Source of the DNA: Gnetum montanum
Taxonomy: Eukaryota > Streptophyta > Gnetopsida > Gnetales > Gnetaceae
Reading direction: 5' to 3'
Assembly (NCBI GenBank): GCA_015680685.1
Contig: MNCI01009304.1
Location: 1-62,000, forward strand
Length of the DNA stretch: 62,000 bases
Shown here piece after piece: positions 1 to 11,049 of this stretch. A model generated the notes under the pieces. It did not search any database, had not been told where the DNA came from, and saw nothing but the letters and a program-made list of their open reading frames with translations. Position 1 is the first letter of the stretch, and each line of letters starts with the position of its first letter. A program made the translations under genes and the position numbers.

Positions 1-919
1 GCTGTGGGTGGTGGCGGAAATGAAACAAGAAAGCCATGGGCCTCGTGGTGGCGGAAATGAAACAAGAAAGCCATGGGCCTCGGCCGCGGCAGGCATTGTT
101 GTCAGAGAATTCGGAAAGCACCGGCACCAGGGTTGAGGGTTGGCAAGACATTTGGCAAGACTAAGTCGCAAAAGACTGGTTGCTCAGAGCTCCGACCAAG
201 ATCGCAAAGGCTTGCAGAGAGTGGGAGTAAAGCGATCCCTCCATATCAATGGTCCTGCGAAGTGAGGCACCAAGGACTTTTAATTAAGAAAAGCTCGTAG
301 AATATTAAAATAAATATATTCTTGAACTTGTTTAGCTCAAAAATTACATCAACAAGTATATGCAAGAAAAATTGAAATAATTATATTTTTGTAATATTGT
401 ATAATTCTAAATTTTGCTTTTTCTTACTCATGAAGATAGCAATGGTGGTATTAATTTTATCAATCTCATAATTATATCACCTCTAGAAAGCCATTGAACT
501 TTGTGAATCTATAAAACATTCCAAGATATATATAGTGATAATCTTACATAAGATTTTTTCCTACTAAACAAAACATAAGCTTTGCAAGAATATAATTTTT
601 TAGAGATGAAAAAGTAAACACACCTTCAATTTAATAGTTATATTTCTAATTCCAAATTTGGTTAATAATATTATAAATATTTTATGCTACTAATTACAAC
701 TTTGCCATGGTATTAGTTTTTCTAACCATATTATTTGCATTATTGAACATTTTTTTAATGGTGAGGTTTTAGTGGTGAGGATTTCAACATTGATCTAAGG
801 TAGTAAGGGATTTGGCAGTGAGGGTTTTAGCATTGAGGATATCTACCACAAGGGTTTTAATAGATATATTTTGAATCCCAAATTTGGTCAATAATACTAT
901 AAATATTTTATGCTACTAA
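1..919. repeat. Left end of duplicated arm A (copy of 33,974-34,855)
   Basis: The first 919 bases match 33,974-34,855 almost base for base, apart from a 37-bp tandem duplication near the left end and scattered substitutions. The first 300 bases are GC-richer; the rest is AT-rich and I see no gene in it. The match stops at the ACTAA at 915-919, which is where arm B switches into an inverted block. The window starts inside the duplicated unit, so its true left edge is not visible. Confidence 0.9.
8..81. repeat. Perfect 37-bp tandem duplication
   Basis: Bases 8-44 are repeated exactly at 45-81. The equivalent place in arm B (about 33,981-34,017) has the unit once, so the duplication is specific to arm A, or it is an artefact of a contig end. 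Confidence 0.9.
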
Positions 920-1096
920 TTACAACCTTGCCATGATATTAGGTGTTTATTAATTATATTATTTGCATTATTGAACATTTCTTTAGTTACAAGGGTTTTA
1001 GTGGTGAGGGTTTCAACATTATTGAGGTAGTAACGGGTTTGATAGTGAGGGTTTTCGCATTGAGGATGTTTACCATTAGGGTTTTAACATTGATTT
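644..1096. repeat. 226-bp imperfect tandem duplication
   Basis: A unit starting near the CCAAATTTGG at 652 recurs at 878. Each copy contains an AT-rich half and a half with several 'gtgagg-ttttagcattgagg' phrases. Arm B has the first copy and only the first few tens of bases of the second, because its rearrangement breakpoint falls there. No coding potential is seen. Confidence 0.8.
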
Positions 1097-1286
1097 GATC
1101 TAATATAGTAGGAAGCGTAGTTACAGGCATGCTAGATTGATTGATATTTTATAAGTAACAATTTCTTATCAAAAAGATTGAGTCGTCTATTGAAGAGATT
1201 TGAAAATTTTATCATGGCATAATCATAGGGAACATAAAAAAATCTATAAATATAACTACTCTCAAAAAAATTCTAGTTATACAAAA

Positions 1287-2450
1287 TTTTACAAAATTTT
1301 AAAATGGATCTCGTGCATCAAGGAAAAGAATAGGGAGGCTAAGAGAAATACTGAACAAACTGTAAAACAGAAAAAACTATTAAATAGAAAGTAATAGAAA
1401 GCTCATGGCATTGCACAATGTATGTTGTTATACAAAACATTTTTAGGGACTTGCACCCCTCAACAGTGTGTTTAGGCAATGCGACCAGGCAACCGAAGTT
1501 GCAAAGGCAAGGGAATGAGCATGCCAGTATATGTATAAATAGTGTCCCAACTTCTAAAATTAGAAGAAACTCCCGGTTTAAAATTAGAGTGGGCCCCACT
1601 CGTCAGAGGCAAGATGGGGGTGGGACGTGGTACTGACAAAAACTATTACAGAACAGTATTTCAAAAGCAAACATGAAGCATTCAACAAATTGGATCTTTT
1701 GGAAAAGTTGAAGGGTGTATAGGGTTTAAGGGAACCTTCATGTTTAGATGGTGGACATGAGGGGTTCGACACCAAAGAATGTCATGAATGCAAGCGTTCG
1801 GCTGGAAACAACAATGAACAAAAGTCTTCAACAACAACGAAGAGATGAGATGCAATGACACTGAAGAAGAAACAGCCAAAGGTTGTGATGAAATTGAAGA
1901 AAGTAACTTCAGAAGAAACCACAACCAAAAAGACCAACATAAGTAGAGCGGTGGTCAAGACACGGATCAAAAAGTAAAAACCTGTCATGGTCCGCAAAAA
2001 CCTACAATGTGATCAAAACCCGTGGAGAACCTGCAAAAGGATTAAAACCTAACAAAAAAAAATCTAAAAATGGTTAAAATCTAGAGAATAGCGAAAGACG
2101 CTGTCAAGCAAGGCTTAAAAATTCCAAGGCAACGAGATAGAGGGAAATTTTTACAAAATTTTAAAATAGATCTCATGCATCAAGGACAAAAATTGGGAGG
2201 CTGAGAGAAATACTAAAAAAACTATAAAATAGAAAAAACTATTAAACAGAAAGTAATAGAAAGCTCATGGCATTGCACAATGTATGTTGTTACACAAAAA
2301 ATTTTTAGGAACTTTCACCCCTCATCAGTGTGTTTAGGTAATGCGGCCAGGTAGCCGAAACTAGAAAGGCAAGGGAATGAGCATGCAAGTACATGTATAA
2401 ATAGGGTTCCAACTTTTAAAATTAGAAGAAACTCCCACTTTAAAATTAGA
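1287..2450. mobile_element. Small element with about 300-bp direct terminal repeats (TRIM-like candidate)
   Basis: Bases 1287-1588 and 2149-2450 are clearly related direct repeats of about 300 bp that enclose about 560 bp. Each repeat contains a TATA-like tataaatag (about 1534 and 2395), as an LTR would. A purine-rich stretch (agatagaggga) lies just before the second repeat. The interior has no transposase or polymerase and only a short lysine-rich reading frame (about 1855-1976). TG/CA ends, a primer site and a target duplication could not be placed, so the class is an inference from structure. At the equivalent place between two shared H segments, arm B has unrelated DNA (57,710-58,880). 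Confidence 0.45.
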
Positions 2451-2462
2451 AGAAACTCCTAA

Positions 2463-3800
2463 AAACTTATTTAAGTTACATTTGTAGCCAATTTCAAGAC
2501 TTCTTTAGGTAGATCAAACTTCCTAGAGTAGAAATAATAAGGCAAAGTTGTAGATTTCGTAGCCTTTCAATACCACTGTTAGTGAGATTTTTTTTCACAG
2601 TTTAAGAGTAGTAGCATTTATCCCACAGATGAATTGGGAGACTATTGTAGATTAAGCATGACACATAGCCTACCATTTGTGCTATATTCTGAAAATAATT
2701 TGTATTCTCTAATATATGTATCAACAATTTTTTTCTTTCTCATAATTAATACAAAGTTTGTAGTTCTTATTTTGCTTGCATTTAATGCTTAATTACTATG
2801 TTCTTACGATCTATTTTAAAGTCTTACATATTGCAATTTTTTATTTTTCTATTTTCATTAAATTTGCTTGCTATAAATTTTTAAGTCCCTATGAAATCTA
2901 CTAGATCATTTACAGTGCTTTGAATTTCTTTCTTAAGGCCTATGGGATTTAGAGTTAAACTATTGCACTATGAGAATTTTGGTTTTCCAACACCATATTT
3001 TTTAGGTGTTATAGTTTCTGAGGCCTTTGCCTAAATTCTTTATCTTATGCTAGCTTATTTGTTGGCATATTTGTAATTTTTCACCTGTTTTAATGTTATA
3101 AGCTAGGTTATTTACTATTTTTTAGCCTATTTACACAATATAAGCTAGCTTATTTGCTAGCTTATTTGTAGTTCTCTGCTTCTATGAGCTAGCTTATTTG
3201 CTACAGATAAGCTAGCTTATTTGTTGGTTTACTTGCAGGTTTTTTCCTCTAATGTCGAACAAGCTAGCTAATTTTAAGCTAGCCTATTTCAGCCAAACAA
3301 GCTAGCTTAATTGAAGTTAACCTGTTTACCCTAACACAAGTTAGCTTATTTTAAGCCAACCTATTTCAACAAAACAAGCTAGCTTAATTGAAGTTAATTT
3401 ATTTACCCTCAAACAAGCTAGCTTATCTAAAGCAAGCCTATTTAACACACATTAACAAAATATTGGAAAAATTGTATTTTTTCCATTACAGTTGCAGCTT
3501 ATACACTGATGCCTTTGTAGTTGTGGCTTATACACTACAACCTCACATGCTAAAATCCACTTATGCTACAACTTAAATATGTTGTAGCTAAATACATTGT
3601 GATCTTTTTATGCTATAGCTTCTTACACTGTAGTTCCGTGTCACACAATTTAATTTAAATTCATTAAATTTTTTTTATTAAAATTAAAAATTAAAAATTA
3701 AACTAAATTAAATTAAAGCTTTCATCAACTTGACTAATTAATTAATTTTACATATTTTATGTCTTTTACTTCAACTATTCTACTACACAACATTATTTCC
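2463..3800 (+). repeat. H-element leader with AAGCTAGCTT array (arm A, left copy)
   Basis: This non-coding AT-rich leader precedes the H gag start at 3801. It is shared with 23,050-24,402 and 58,887-60,372, and with 34,851-36,208 in reverse. From 3048 to 3435 the palindrome AAGCTAGCTT, or one-base variants of it, recurs about ten times at spacings of roughly 25-60 bp. The block may be an LTR or 5' leader of an old retroelement, but no primer site was found. Confidence 0.75.
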
Positions 3801-4666
3801 ATGGCCTTGGAACAAGATTCTGCTCACGTATATGACCCTAAGGACCTAGCCATAGTGGAGCATAGGAAATTCCTCAAGTAGTTCGGACTTAGTCCATTAC
3901 ATGTAAACATTGATGAACAATACTATAACTTTATATACATGAAAATCTAAGTAGGTTTGCACATCCCAGATAGAGAGTTTACCTCTAAGCATGACTCTGA
4001 ATTGATCCATAAGGATGGAAAGGAATACATCCCTTCATCACATGATCACATTGAATTAGCACTTGTTAGCATAGTAAGTGTAGATGAGGATGATGAAATT
4101 AGTGAAAAGGCTAGTTTAGAGTCTTGCTCAGAGGATCATGATGAGTTCAAAGCTAAATACAAGCTAGATATATTCATAGGGGACATTTTACAATGACCTA
4201 TTTTAGAAGTGATCATGTTCAACTTTGTGCCTTCCATTTTAGCACTAAACTAAACTTCCCCTCTGACCCCCACAAGTTCAACTTCCCAACCCACCTTCTT
4301 ATTCATCTTACTATTCACATTTGCACCCTTTTCTACTATGTCTCAACCTTCACTAATAATTCTCTCCATGCTCCAAAATTTCACAATGACGTGTGGTCCT
4401 TTTCCTGGAATAGAAATTTCCTGCATATCACATAACCCATTTGTTTTCAACAATCCCATTGTTTCACATAACCCGTGGTTCTATCTCATTCCTTGAATAT
4501 TTGATAGCCCTATTTGTCAACCATTTGAAATACAGCTTGAAGCTCAATACAACCTTGGACCAACTTATGAAAGTGAGGTAGGGGTCACTTGAACCTATCC
4601 AAAGGTTCATTCAAAGATGGAATGTAATGCTTAACGAGATTCTTGAGTGCATCTCTAAGATCCACC
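3801..4666 (+). pseudogene. H-element gag remnant (arm A, left copy)
   Basis: An ATG at 3801 opens a frame of about 130 codons, broken by a TAG near 3880 and a TAA near 3948. It runs through an acidic stretch (SVDEDDEISEK) to a stop at 4194-4196. Further shifted frames follow, and the block ends abruptly at the LTR at 4667. The other H copies contain a retrotransposon gag signature (FPMSLKGKALNWYQTLP), but that part is deleted here: about 0.45 kb near 4460 is missing compared with 36,740-37,230. This is a structural gag gene of a plant LTR element, not a host gene. The exact lineage is not recognised. Confidence 0.65.
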
Positions 4667-5434
4667 TGATGAGTCCTTTGGTTGGCCATGTTGACGACAT
4701 CCCATCGACATGACCTTGTCGATGGCATCTTGTTGATGCAACCCTATCAATGTAGGGTTTGACTCGTTGATGCGTACCCATCGATGGGGCTTGCTATTCT
4801 ACCTATAAATACATGCTCATTAGTCACATTTATGGCATAAGTCTCATAGTTGTAGCGAAGCTCTTGTAGTTTTGTCATTCAGAACTTAGAATATTTTTCT
4901 AAGTGCTTGTAGTAGGAGCTAAAGAGTGTATAGATTTTTATTCGAGCACTGTTGTACCTGAGCACTATAGTGTGTGCAACAATAAAGACAAGCTTTCTGA
5001 TAAACCTTACAGCACTTTGAAATAGATTAATTATTTCCTTCATGGATTTAATATTTTAAGCAATTTTCTTTAATGATTTAAATAATTAATGTAATTAAAT
5101 TAAGCTATTTAAAGGTAAATTAAACTAGTATAAGATATATTAAATAGTGATTAATTAAGCATATAATTATGAACAGTTCGAGCATATGCTTGGTGCTTGG
5201 TATTCCCAGTAACACTTAACATTTGGTAACCTAGTAGCATTAAACGTGTTCAAGATGTGTATGATAAGTGGGAATGGATACTTATGTTAAAATTAGTTAA
5301 ATGTTAGTTAGTTAGAGTAAATTANTAGAGACTAGTGTACTTAGAAGGCTATAAGTCCATGGAATTCAACTAGATTATGTGTGAATGCTTAATGATTTGT
5401 ATGATTGGGCATAGGGTCTACTCATCACTCATCA
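4667..5434 (+). mobile_element. 5' LTR of element E (arm A)
   Basis: The LTR begins TGATGAGTCC and ends CACTCATCA. It carries a TATA box (tataaat, about 4804) and an AATAAA signal (4981-4986), which are the usual U3/R landmarks. It is followed at once by a primer-binding site. The matching LTRs in arm B are 37,406-38,332 and 56,688-57,587. About 160 bp present in arm B (near 38,063-38,222) is absent here, at the single ambiguous base. Confidence 0.85.
5325..5325. other. Ambiguous base N at a missing segment
   Basis: This is the only N noticed in the window. It sits exactly where arm B has about 160 extra bases of LTR sequence, so the join is probably an assembly gap or mis-join and not a biological deletion. 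Confidence 0.8.
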
Positions 5435-5435
5435 T

Positions 5436-5453
5436 TGGTGCCATTACTAGGGA
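5436..5453 (+). other. Primer-binding site of E, tRNA-Asp type (arm A)
   Basis: The 18 bases TGGTGCCATTACTAGGGA follow the LTR end after one base. The intact plant tRNA-Asp-complementary site is TGGCGCCGTTGCCGGGGA. The differences are all transitions, as expected from decay of methylated cytosines. Confidence 0.75.
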
Positions 5454-5589
5454 TTTGTAGTTTGGTATTTGCACTATCTAGGACTTAGTGAAAATTATTT
5501 AAGATCACTAAAATGAATCCTAAAGTTGCAGTTATTTGAAAAATAGAAATAATAATTATAATTAAAACACTAAATTTTTATTTTAATCC

Positions 5590-7970
5590 AAAATTTCTTC
5601 TTCTCATAGGCATGATGAAGCAAAACCTCTAGTGCCCCGAGAATTCCAAGGCATGTATAGTCATCTAGATGAGTTTGTACTTGATTTCACCTTCATCCTA
5701 CATCAAGATGAATAGCTGCAATGGAGAAACATGGAAGGAAATTTTTTGCTTCTTAATTGATCTATTCATGGGATGTTGCTCCAAACTCTTAAGAGGTTTG
5801 GCATCTAAAATCTTCATGAAGAATACATTGTGCAAGACCATGACTATGGGGACTATTGTCCCATAGAAATACAACACAAAAAAGATCACCATTAGGAGAA
5901 GCACCATGCTATGAAGGGGAAATGGTTCAATAATCCCTTTGTTCTTGCTAAACTAAAAAGAAAATGAGGATCCTCCCTCTAGGAGTTTGCAACATGAAGA
6001 TTCTCCACCCCTTATCTCTGATGAAGGGGACTTGAACCTAAATTTACAATCCACTATCAATAATCCTAGTTCAGATAAAAGTGGAAGTCAATGTAGGGGC
6101 TTGGGAAAGCATCATAATGATGATAAACCTAATGATCATAGCTATGATAAGAGGAGAGGAGGTGGAAGACACTGTGGTGGTGGTAGTCCTCCTCCCTCTT
6201 CACCCTCTTCATTTGCATCTTCTTCTTCCTCTTTTGAATTTGATCCAAATCGTAGAGGACGAACCATGATGGAGGTGAATGATAGGATAATGATCATAGA
6301 CCCCATCATGAATAAAGAAGTAGAATACAACATCATATGCTTCATCAAAATCATGATGATGATGAACCTTTGCTTATAACTCAAAGCATGCTAAACATCA
6401 TAAAGGTAGTTAGAATTGCAACCAAGCATGTGAAAGATAGTAGAATTAAGAGAATATGAACAATATTTCTAGATTTTAGGGGGGATATAACTTAGATCCA
6501 TAAACCCATCTATAAGCCTTTCATGATGCATGTGCCTTGCAGAATATTGAAAATGACTGGTAGAAACTTAAGCTATTTCTCAAGACACTCACAAAAGAAG
6601 CAGAAAGTTGGTACCACTCCTTGGAGCTAGAATCAATTCGTAGATAAAGTATGATGCTTGAGCTATTTAATGAAAAATATTAGATGTATTCTAGAGTGTC
6701 CAATTTGAGAAAGAAAATACAAGGATGGTGACAAGAAACACATGAATCATTAGACATAGTCATGGGCAAGTATTATTTCCTTTTACACAGATGTCCTGGC
6801 CATGGTTATTCTTAGTGGGAGTAGCTTCACCACATTATAGATTGACTTTGAACAGAAACAAGGAGAAACCTTAGGGTTTATGCGCAAGGGAGATTGTTAA
6901 AACTAAGGATTTATCAAATCCAAAGGCCCATTGAGTATGTTGCAAAAGAAGAAGAAGACTTGAGAAAATGGAAAAATACTAAAGAATATAACTAGGATCC
7001 TTCCATCAAAAGAAGGAAGGTCTGATTCTATGATAGTGATAGGGAGGCATGACTTGATGAAGTGGTGCAACAAAATACCTTTCTGATTCAAAAATCTATT
7101 TGTGAAATTTCAGCCAAGGTAGAAAAAAAATGAGAATCTTTGGATGAAAAATTCCTAATAGCTTTGAAAATTGTAGAAGAATCTAAAGAGCATAGTAGTG
7201 ATCGTGATTATGGGAGAAGAAAGAAAGTTGACCATGCCTACCAAAGGGATAAGGGCAAAGCTACTACAGTAGAAGAGGTTGTGGAGTCAGAATTAGATAA
7301 TGATGGTGGGTATGACATATGCTAATATGAACATCCTAAGGGATGTTGTCCTATTTTGTCACATTTGTAGGAGTTTGGGATGTATGCTCTAAATCCTAGG
7401 CTAGAAAGAAGGCAAGCACCCAAAATATTACCTTATCCTCAAGCCAATCCTAGCAGTTCCACCAACAACAAGCTTATTATCCAAGTGAAGCTCCACCACA
7501 ACCATATGAACAATATTAGTAGTCGCAACACCTACAATTGTGGAGGATGCCACCACTAAGGCATTAGTACCATTATAGGTAGCTAGATTTGTATGGGTAC
7601 TATGTTTAGCAACCCATGTTTTAGCATGACTCTTTTAGTCACATTTCATTTTAGCATCACTACTATGCTTTGGAGTACTACAAAGCTCATTCTCCATCTC
7701 CCAGAGGGAAATTCCCATTCTGTTAGTATCTTCCTCATCCTTATACACATGTCCCTCCACCCTCAACCTAATTACTACCTACTCCATCTATGTAGGATGA
7801 AATTATTGCATAGTCATAGAAACATAATACTAACAAGGCCATTAACTTACAACTAGTTCCTTTGTTAAGTGGTTTGGAATTTAGAAAAAAAAGAGACTAT
7901 TCTTCTAAACCAATAGCCCTACAAAGCCCTTCCCAACTCATGTGGCTGGTTACCCTGTGTGTCCTTCATC
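5590..7970 (+). pseudogene. Gag of element E (arm A), degenerate
   Basis: This is the structural gag polyprotein gene of E. A preserved stretch at 5987-6379 is polar and ends in a Gly-rich then Ser-rich region (SPPPSSPSSFASSSSSFEF). Further frames at about 6560-6880 carry the retrotransposon gag core (AESWYHSLELESIR, then ELFNEKY and RVSNLRKKIQGW), broken by TAG/TAA. A weak CCHC-like remnant (YDIC, then YEHPKGCC) lies near 7310-7345, followed by a proline-rich tail to about 7860. The gag of the inner element at 9062 is a clear relative. The gene is interrupted before the protease by the inner element at 7976. Confidence 0.75.
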
Positions 7971-7975
7971 CTTTG

Positions 7976-8924
7976 TGATGAGTCATGGTCTGTCAGGTCC
8001 TGTTATTGAACCCCTATTATTGGAACCCTGATACAAGATACCAGGTCTGATGGGTCCCAATATCGGACCCTTGATATCGAACCTATGTTAAATAGGCCAC
8101 GTCGATGGGGCCTCATCGACGTAGCCATGTTTATGCAACCCCATCGATGCATCTGTCCATGCATCGACGTGGCCTTATTTATGTAGAGTCTGTCTCTGGT
8201 TACAAATAAGTGCACACTCACAACACTTAGGCATTTTTCTAGTAGTTGTAGCGAAGCCCTTGCAATTTGTTTCCATAGGAGTTATACTATTTTCCCAAGT
8301 GTATGCCTATAGTGTGATGCTTCTAATTGTACGACACCTTTATTCGAGTGTGATGTACTTGGACGCGCACATGACTGGAAATAAAGATTGAGATTACTTC
8401 ATCATTGCAACATTCACTTAGTTTTAATTGTTTAATTGTTATTGTTAATTATTATTTTCTTAGTTTATATTTATTTACCATCATTTACTATTTCTATTGT
8501 TAAATGCAGAATGAGTACGACTTAATCACGAGCATTTAAGTGTGACTACTTGGTAACCTAGTAGTGTACCTAGGATCTATGCTTGGCAATCCCAATAGTA
8601 GTCATGCACGAGGTCCAAGATGTGTATAGATGATTAAGGAACAGATGCTCATTGCACTTAGGCTAGCTTAGAATTTATTTCCTATTGCTTATTAGTTTAA
8701 TCAAGATTATTTTCCATTATCTGTAGGAGTAGCACTAGTTTAGGATCACATCATATGCCTCACTCTAGACTAAACCATACATGACAAAGTAAATACTAGT
8801 CCAGGTAGGAAGACAATGAACTACGATCAACATGTAACTATCTAGATACCACAACTAGCCCATCTGCGGAGTTCGACCGCTTGTATTCATATGGTTGAGT
8901 GTAGGCGTACATCACCACTCATCA
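7976..8924 (+). mobile_element. 5' LTR of inner element (arm A)
   Basis: It starts TGATGAGTCATGG and ends CACTCATCA. It pairs with 13,083-14,048 in direct orientation. A polyadenylation-type AATAAA lies at 8380-8385. The U3 contains several inverted CATCGA/TCGATG motifs, including a near-palindrome at 8100-8121. A 17-bp segment present near the end of the 3' LTR is missing here. Confidence 0.9.
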
Positions 8925-8925
8925 T

Positions 8926-8943
8926 TGGCATTGTTGCTGGGGA
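8926..8943 (+). other. Primer-binding site of inner element, tRNA-Asp type (arm A)
   Basis: TGGCATTGTTGCTGGGGA differs from the tRNA-Asp-complementary site TGGCGCCGTTGCCGGGGA at four positions, all transitions. It lies one base after the LTR end. Confidence 0.8.
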
Positions 8944-9061
8944 TGGTGCCAGTTATTTAGATTAGTTATATCATACAAGATCACTGTAACAATTATTAAC
9001 GATATATCCTTTAGAAAAGAAATTAAATTAAATTCAATTAATTCACACATAGTTCACAACA

Positions 9062-11049
9062 ATGTCTCTCTCACAAGACTATGAGAATGCAACAACTAGT
9101 AGGGAAACTCATTGGAGAACCAACAAATTATATGATAATGAAGATGAATTTTGGAGTACCCAATCTGATGTAGGGGTCTTCTATGAGCATAAACACAAAC
9201 AACATCATCCCAACTCATAACTGCATAACATACCTAGTGATGATGAACCCCTACTGGCCACTCCAAGCTTAACAAAAATACAAGAGACTGTTCGAATATC
9301 TTGCAAGCATCGTAAGGAAAGCCATCTACCGAGGCTTGACTTAAACAAGTTTTCAGGAGGCCATGATTTAGATCCCCAACATCATCTACAAGCCTTTCAT
9401 GATGCTTGTGCATGAAATGACATTGATAATGGATGGAAAAATCTTAAGCTCTTTCCTATGACACTCGTTGGTCAAGAAAAAATATGGTATAGGTCGTTAA
9501 AACTAAAATCAATTCGATGTTGGCTGAAAATGGTAGAACTCTTCAATGAAAGATATCAAACCTATACGAGAGTGTCAACCTTGAGGAGACAAATCCAAGG
9601 ATGGAAACAAGTGCAAAATGAACCCTTGGACATGGCCTTAGAAAGATATTATGCACTGTTAAAAAACTACCTGGGCCATGGGTTCTCCAAGGAAAGGCTA
9701 ATGTACCATATCATAGATGGGCTCCGTAATGAAACAAGGGAGAGGGATGTACACCCGAGGTCAACTATATGAGCTATGAACCCATTAATTCCAAGAGCTT
9801 ATTAAGCGAGTAGCAAAAGAAGAACGAGAAATAGCTAAATGGATAATGATGAAAGTTCTCAATAGGAACAAAATCACAACTTAACAAGGATCCATGATCA
9901 TGAAGAGGAGAAATCAACTCACTTCAATGAGGTGGAATCATCTATGCCAATCCTGCAATCACTAGATGAAATTGAGGTAAATATCAATAAGATGATGGAC
10001 TAGGTGCATGAAATATGTGGATAATATGCCAACATTATTAGAGGGAGAACCATGACGAACCAGGAAACAAGACAAAACACCACTAGTCAATCAGAAAGAA
10101 GGGTTGAAGAAAATAAGGATAGGAACTTAACTGCCAATCATACGTATCAATGTAATATTTTCCTGTATGATCACCCCAAAGGTGAATGCCCAATCTTGTC
10201 ACATTTACATGAGCATTGGGGAGAAATGTTACATCCATATTTCATACAAAAATACTGTGTCCAACCATAGTGGCAAAAACCTCAGTCATGGGGTAGGCCA
10301 CCACCAACTAGACCATACCCTTTGTATGTCCCAACGCCAAATTCTTATCATGTTCAACACCCTATTTCTCTAATGGGTTCTGCATCCTCTACCTCACCTC
10401 ATCGTTATCATTCTCCTGAGTACTATCCACCCATGTCCTCTCCAACAAGATCACCACCTCATGTGCCTTACACTTCTCCTCAACCTCAATATTCTCATAC
10501 TTCACCCTCTTCTACATCACCACTAGTTGTGCCAAAAGGCTTTGCACCACAGCACAAACCACAAATTTTACTTGTGCAACTACTATCAATAGCAGTGGAG
10601 ATCCTTCACAACATCGAAGGCATCCCTTCTTTAGATGTGACCGTTGAAAGGGACACCATAGTTTAGGAACCACTGCATCCGCCAACTTAGCACAAATCCA
10701 ACACTATGGTGCATCTTCCTCTTCAAACCCAATGCCTCATGTTACCTTATAAAGACCATCACTCAATACTTCAACAACCATGAGGCCCAATGAATATAGC
10801 CACATGGGGAGACATGTTGATCCTTGCATACCATCTAATGGTCATAAGTACCATACTAGGTCAACTCTTTATAAATTAACCACATCTTATAACTTGCCCC
10901 ACTATGTCAACTTTAATCAAGTGTGTGAACCCCAATGGGGTAAGTATGACTAAGTCCCAATATTTCCAACATGCAAGGATCCTAACCTTCCATTTATTAA
11001 TTCTAGCCATGTTCAACCATTTAGCTATGGGGGGTATCCCCTATTCTAA
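9062..11049 (+). pseudogene. Gag of inner element (arm A), frameshifted
   Basis: The frame opens with MSLSQDYENATT at 9062 and ends near ATCCCCTATTC-TAA at 11,047-11,049. The retrotransposon gag core is well preserved at about 9458-9772, with LFNERYQTYTRVSTLRRQIQ as its signature. A degraded zinc-knuckle-like motif (YQCNIF, then HPKGECPILSHL) lies near 10,150-10,200. A proline/serine-rich tail follows at about 10,320-10,560. The length is not a multiple of three because a few bases are lost near 9740 relative to arm B. Several in-frame TAG/TAA codons are also present. Gag would form the virus-like particle; the element must borrow pol from a relative. Confidence 0.85.

Noticed and set aside
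73-300. 75-codon plus-strand frame at the left edge (and its copy at 34,009-34,212)
   Set aside because: It is basic and low in recognisable content, differs in length between the arms, and lies antisense to the better-supported split ORF.
745-1096. Telomere-like agggttttag phrases
   Set aside because: They are not tandem 7-mers. They occur as part of a 226-bp duplicated unit with other text between them, so an interstitial telomere is not supported.
3048-3435. CRISPR-like array
   Set aside because: Repeats are 10-bp palindromes with irregular, mutually similar spacers in a plant retroelement leader. No cas genes or regular 30-bp repeats exist.
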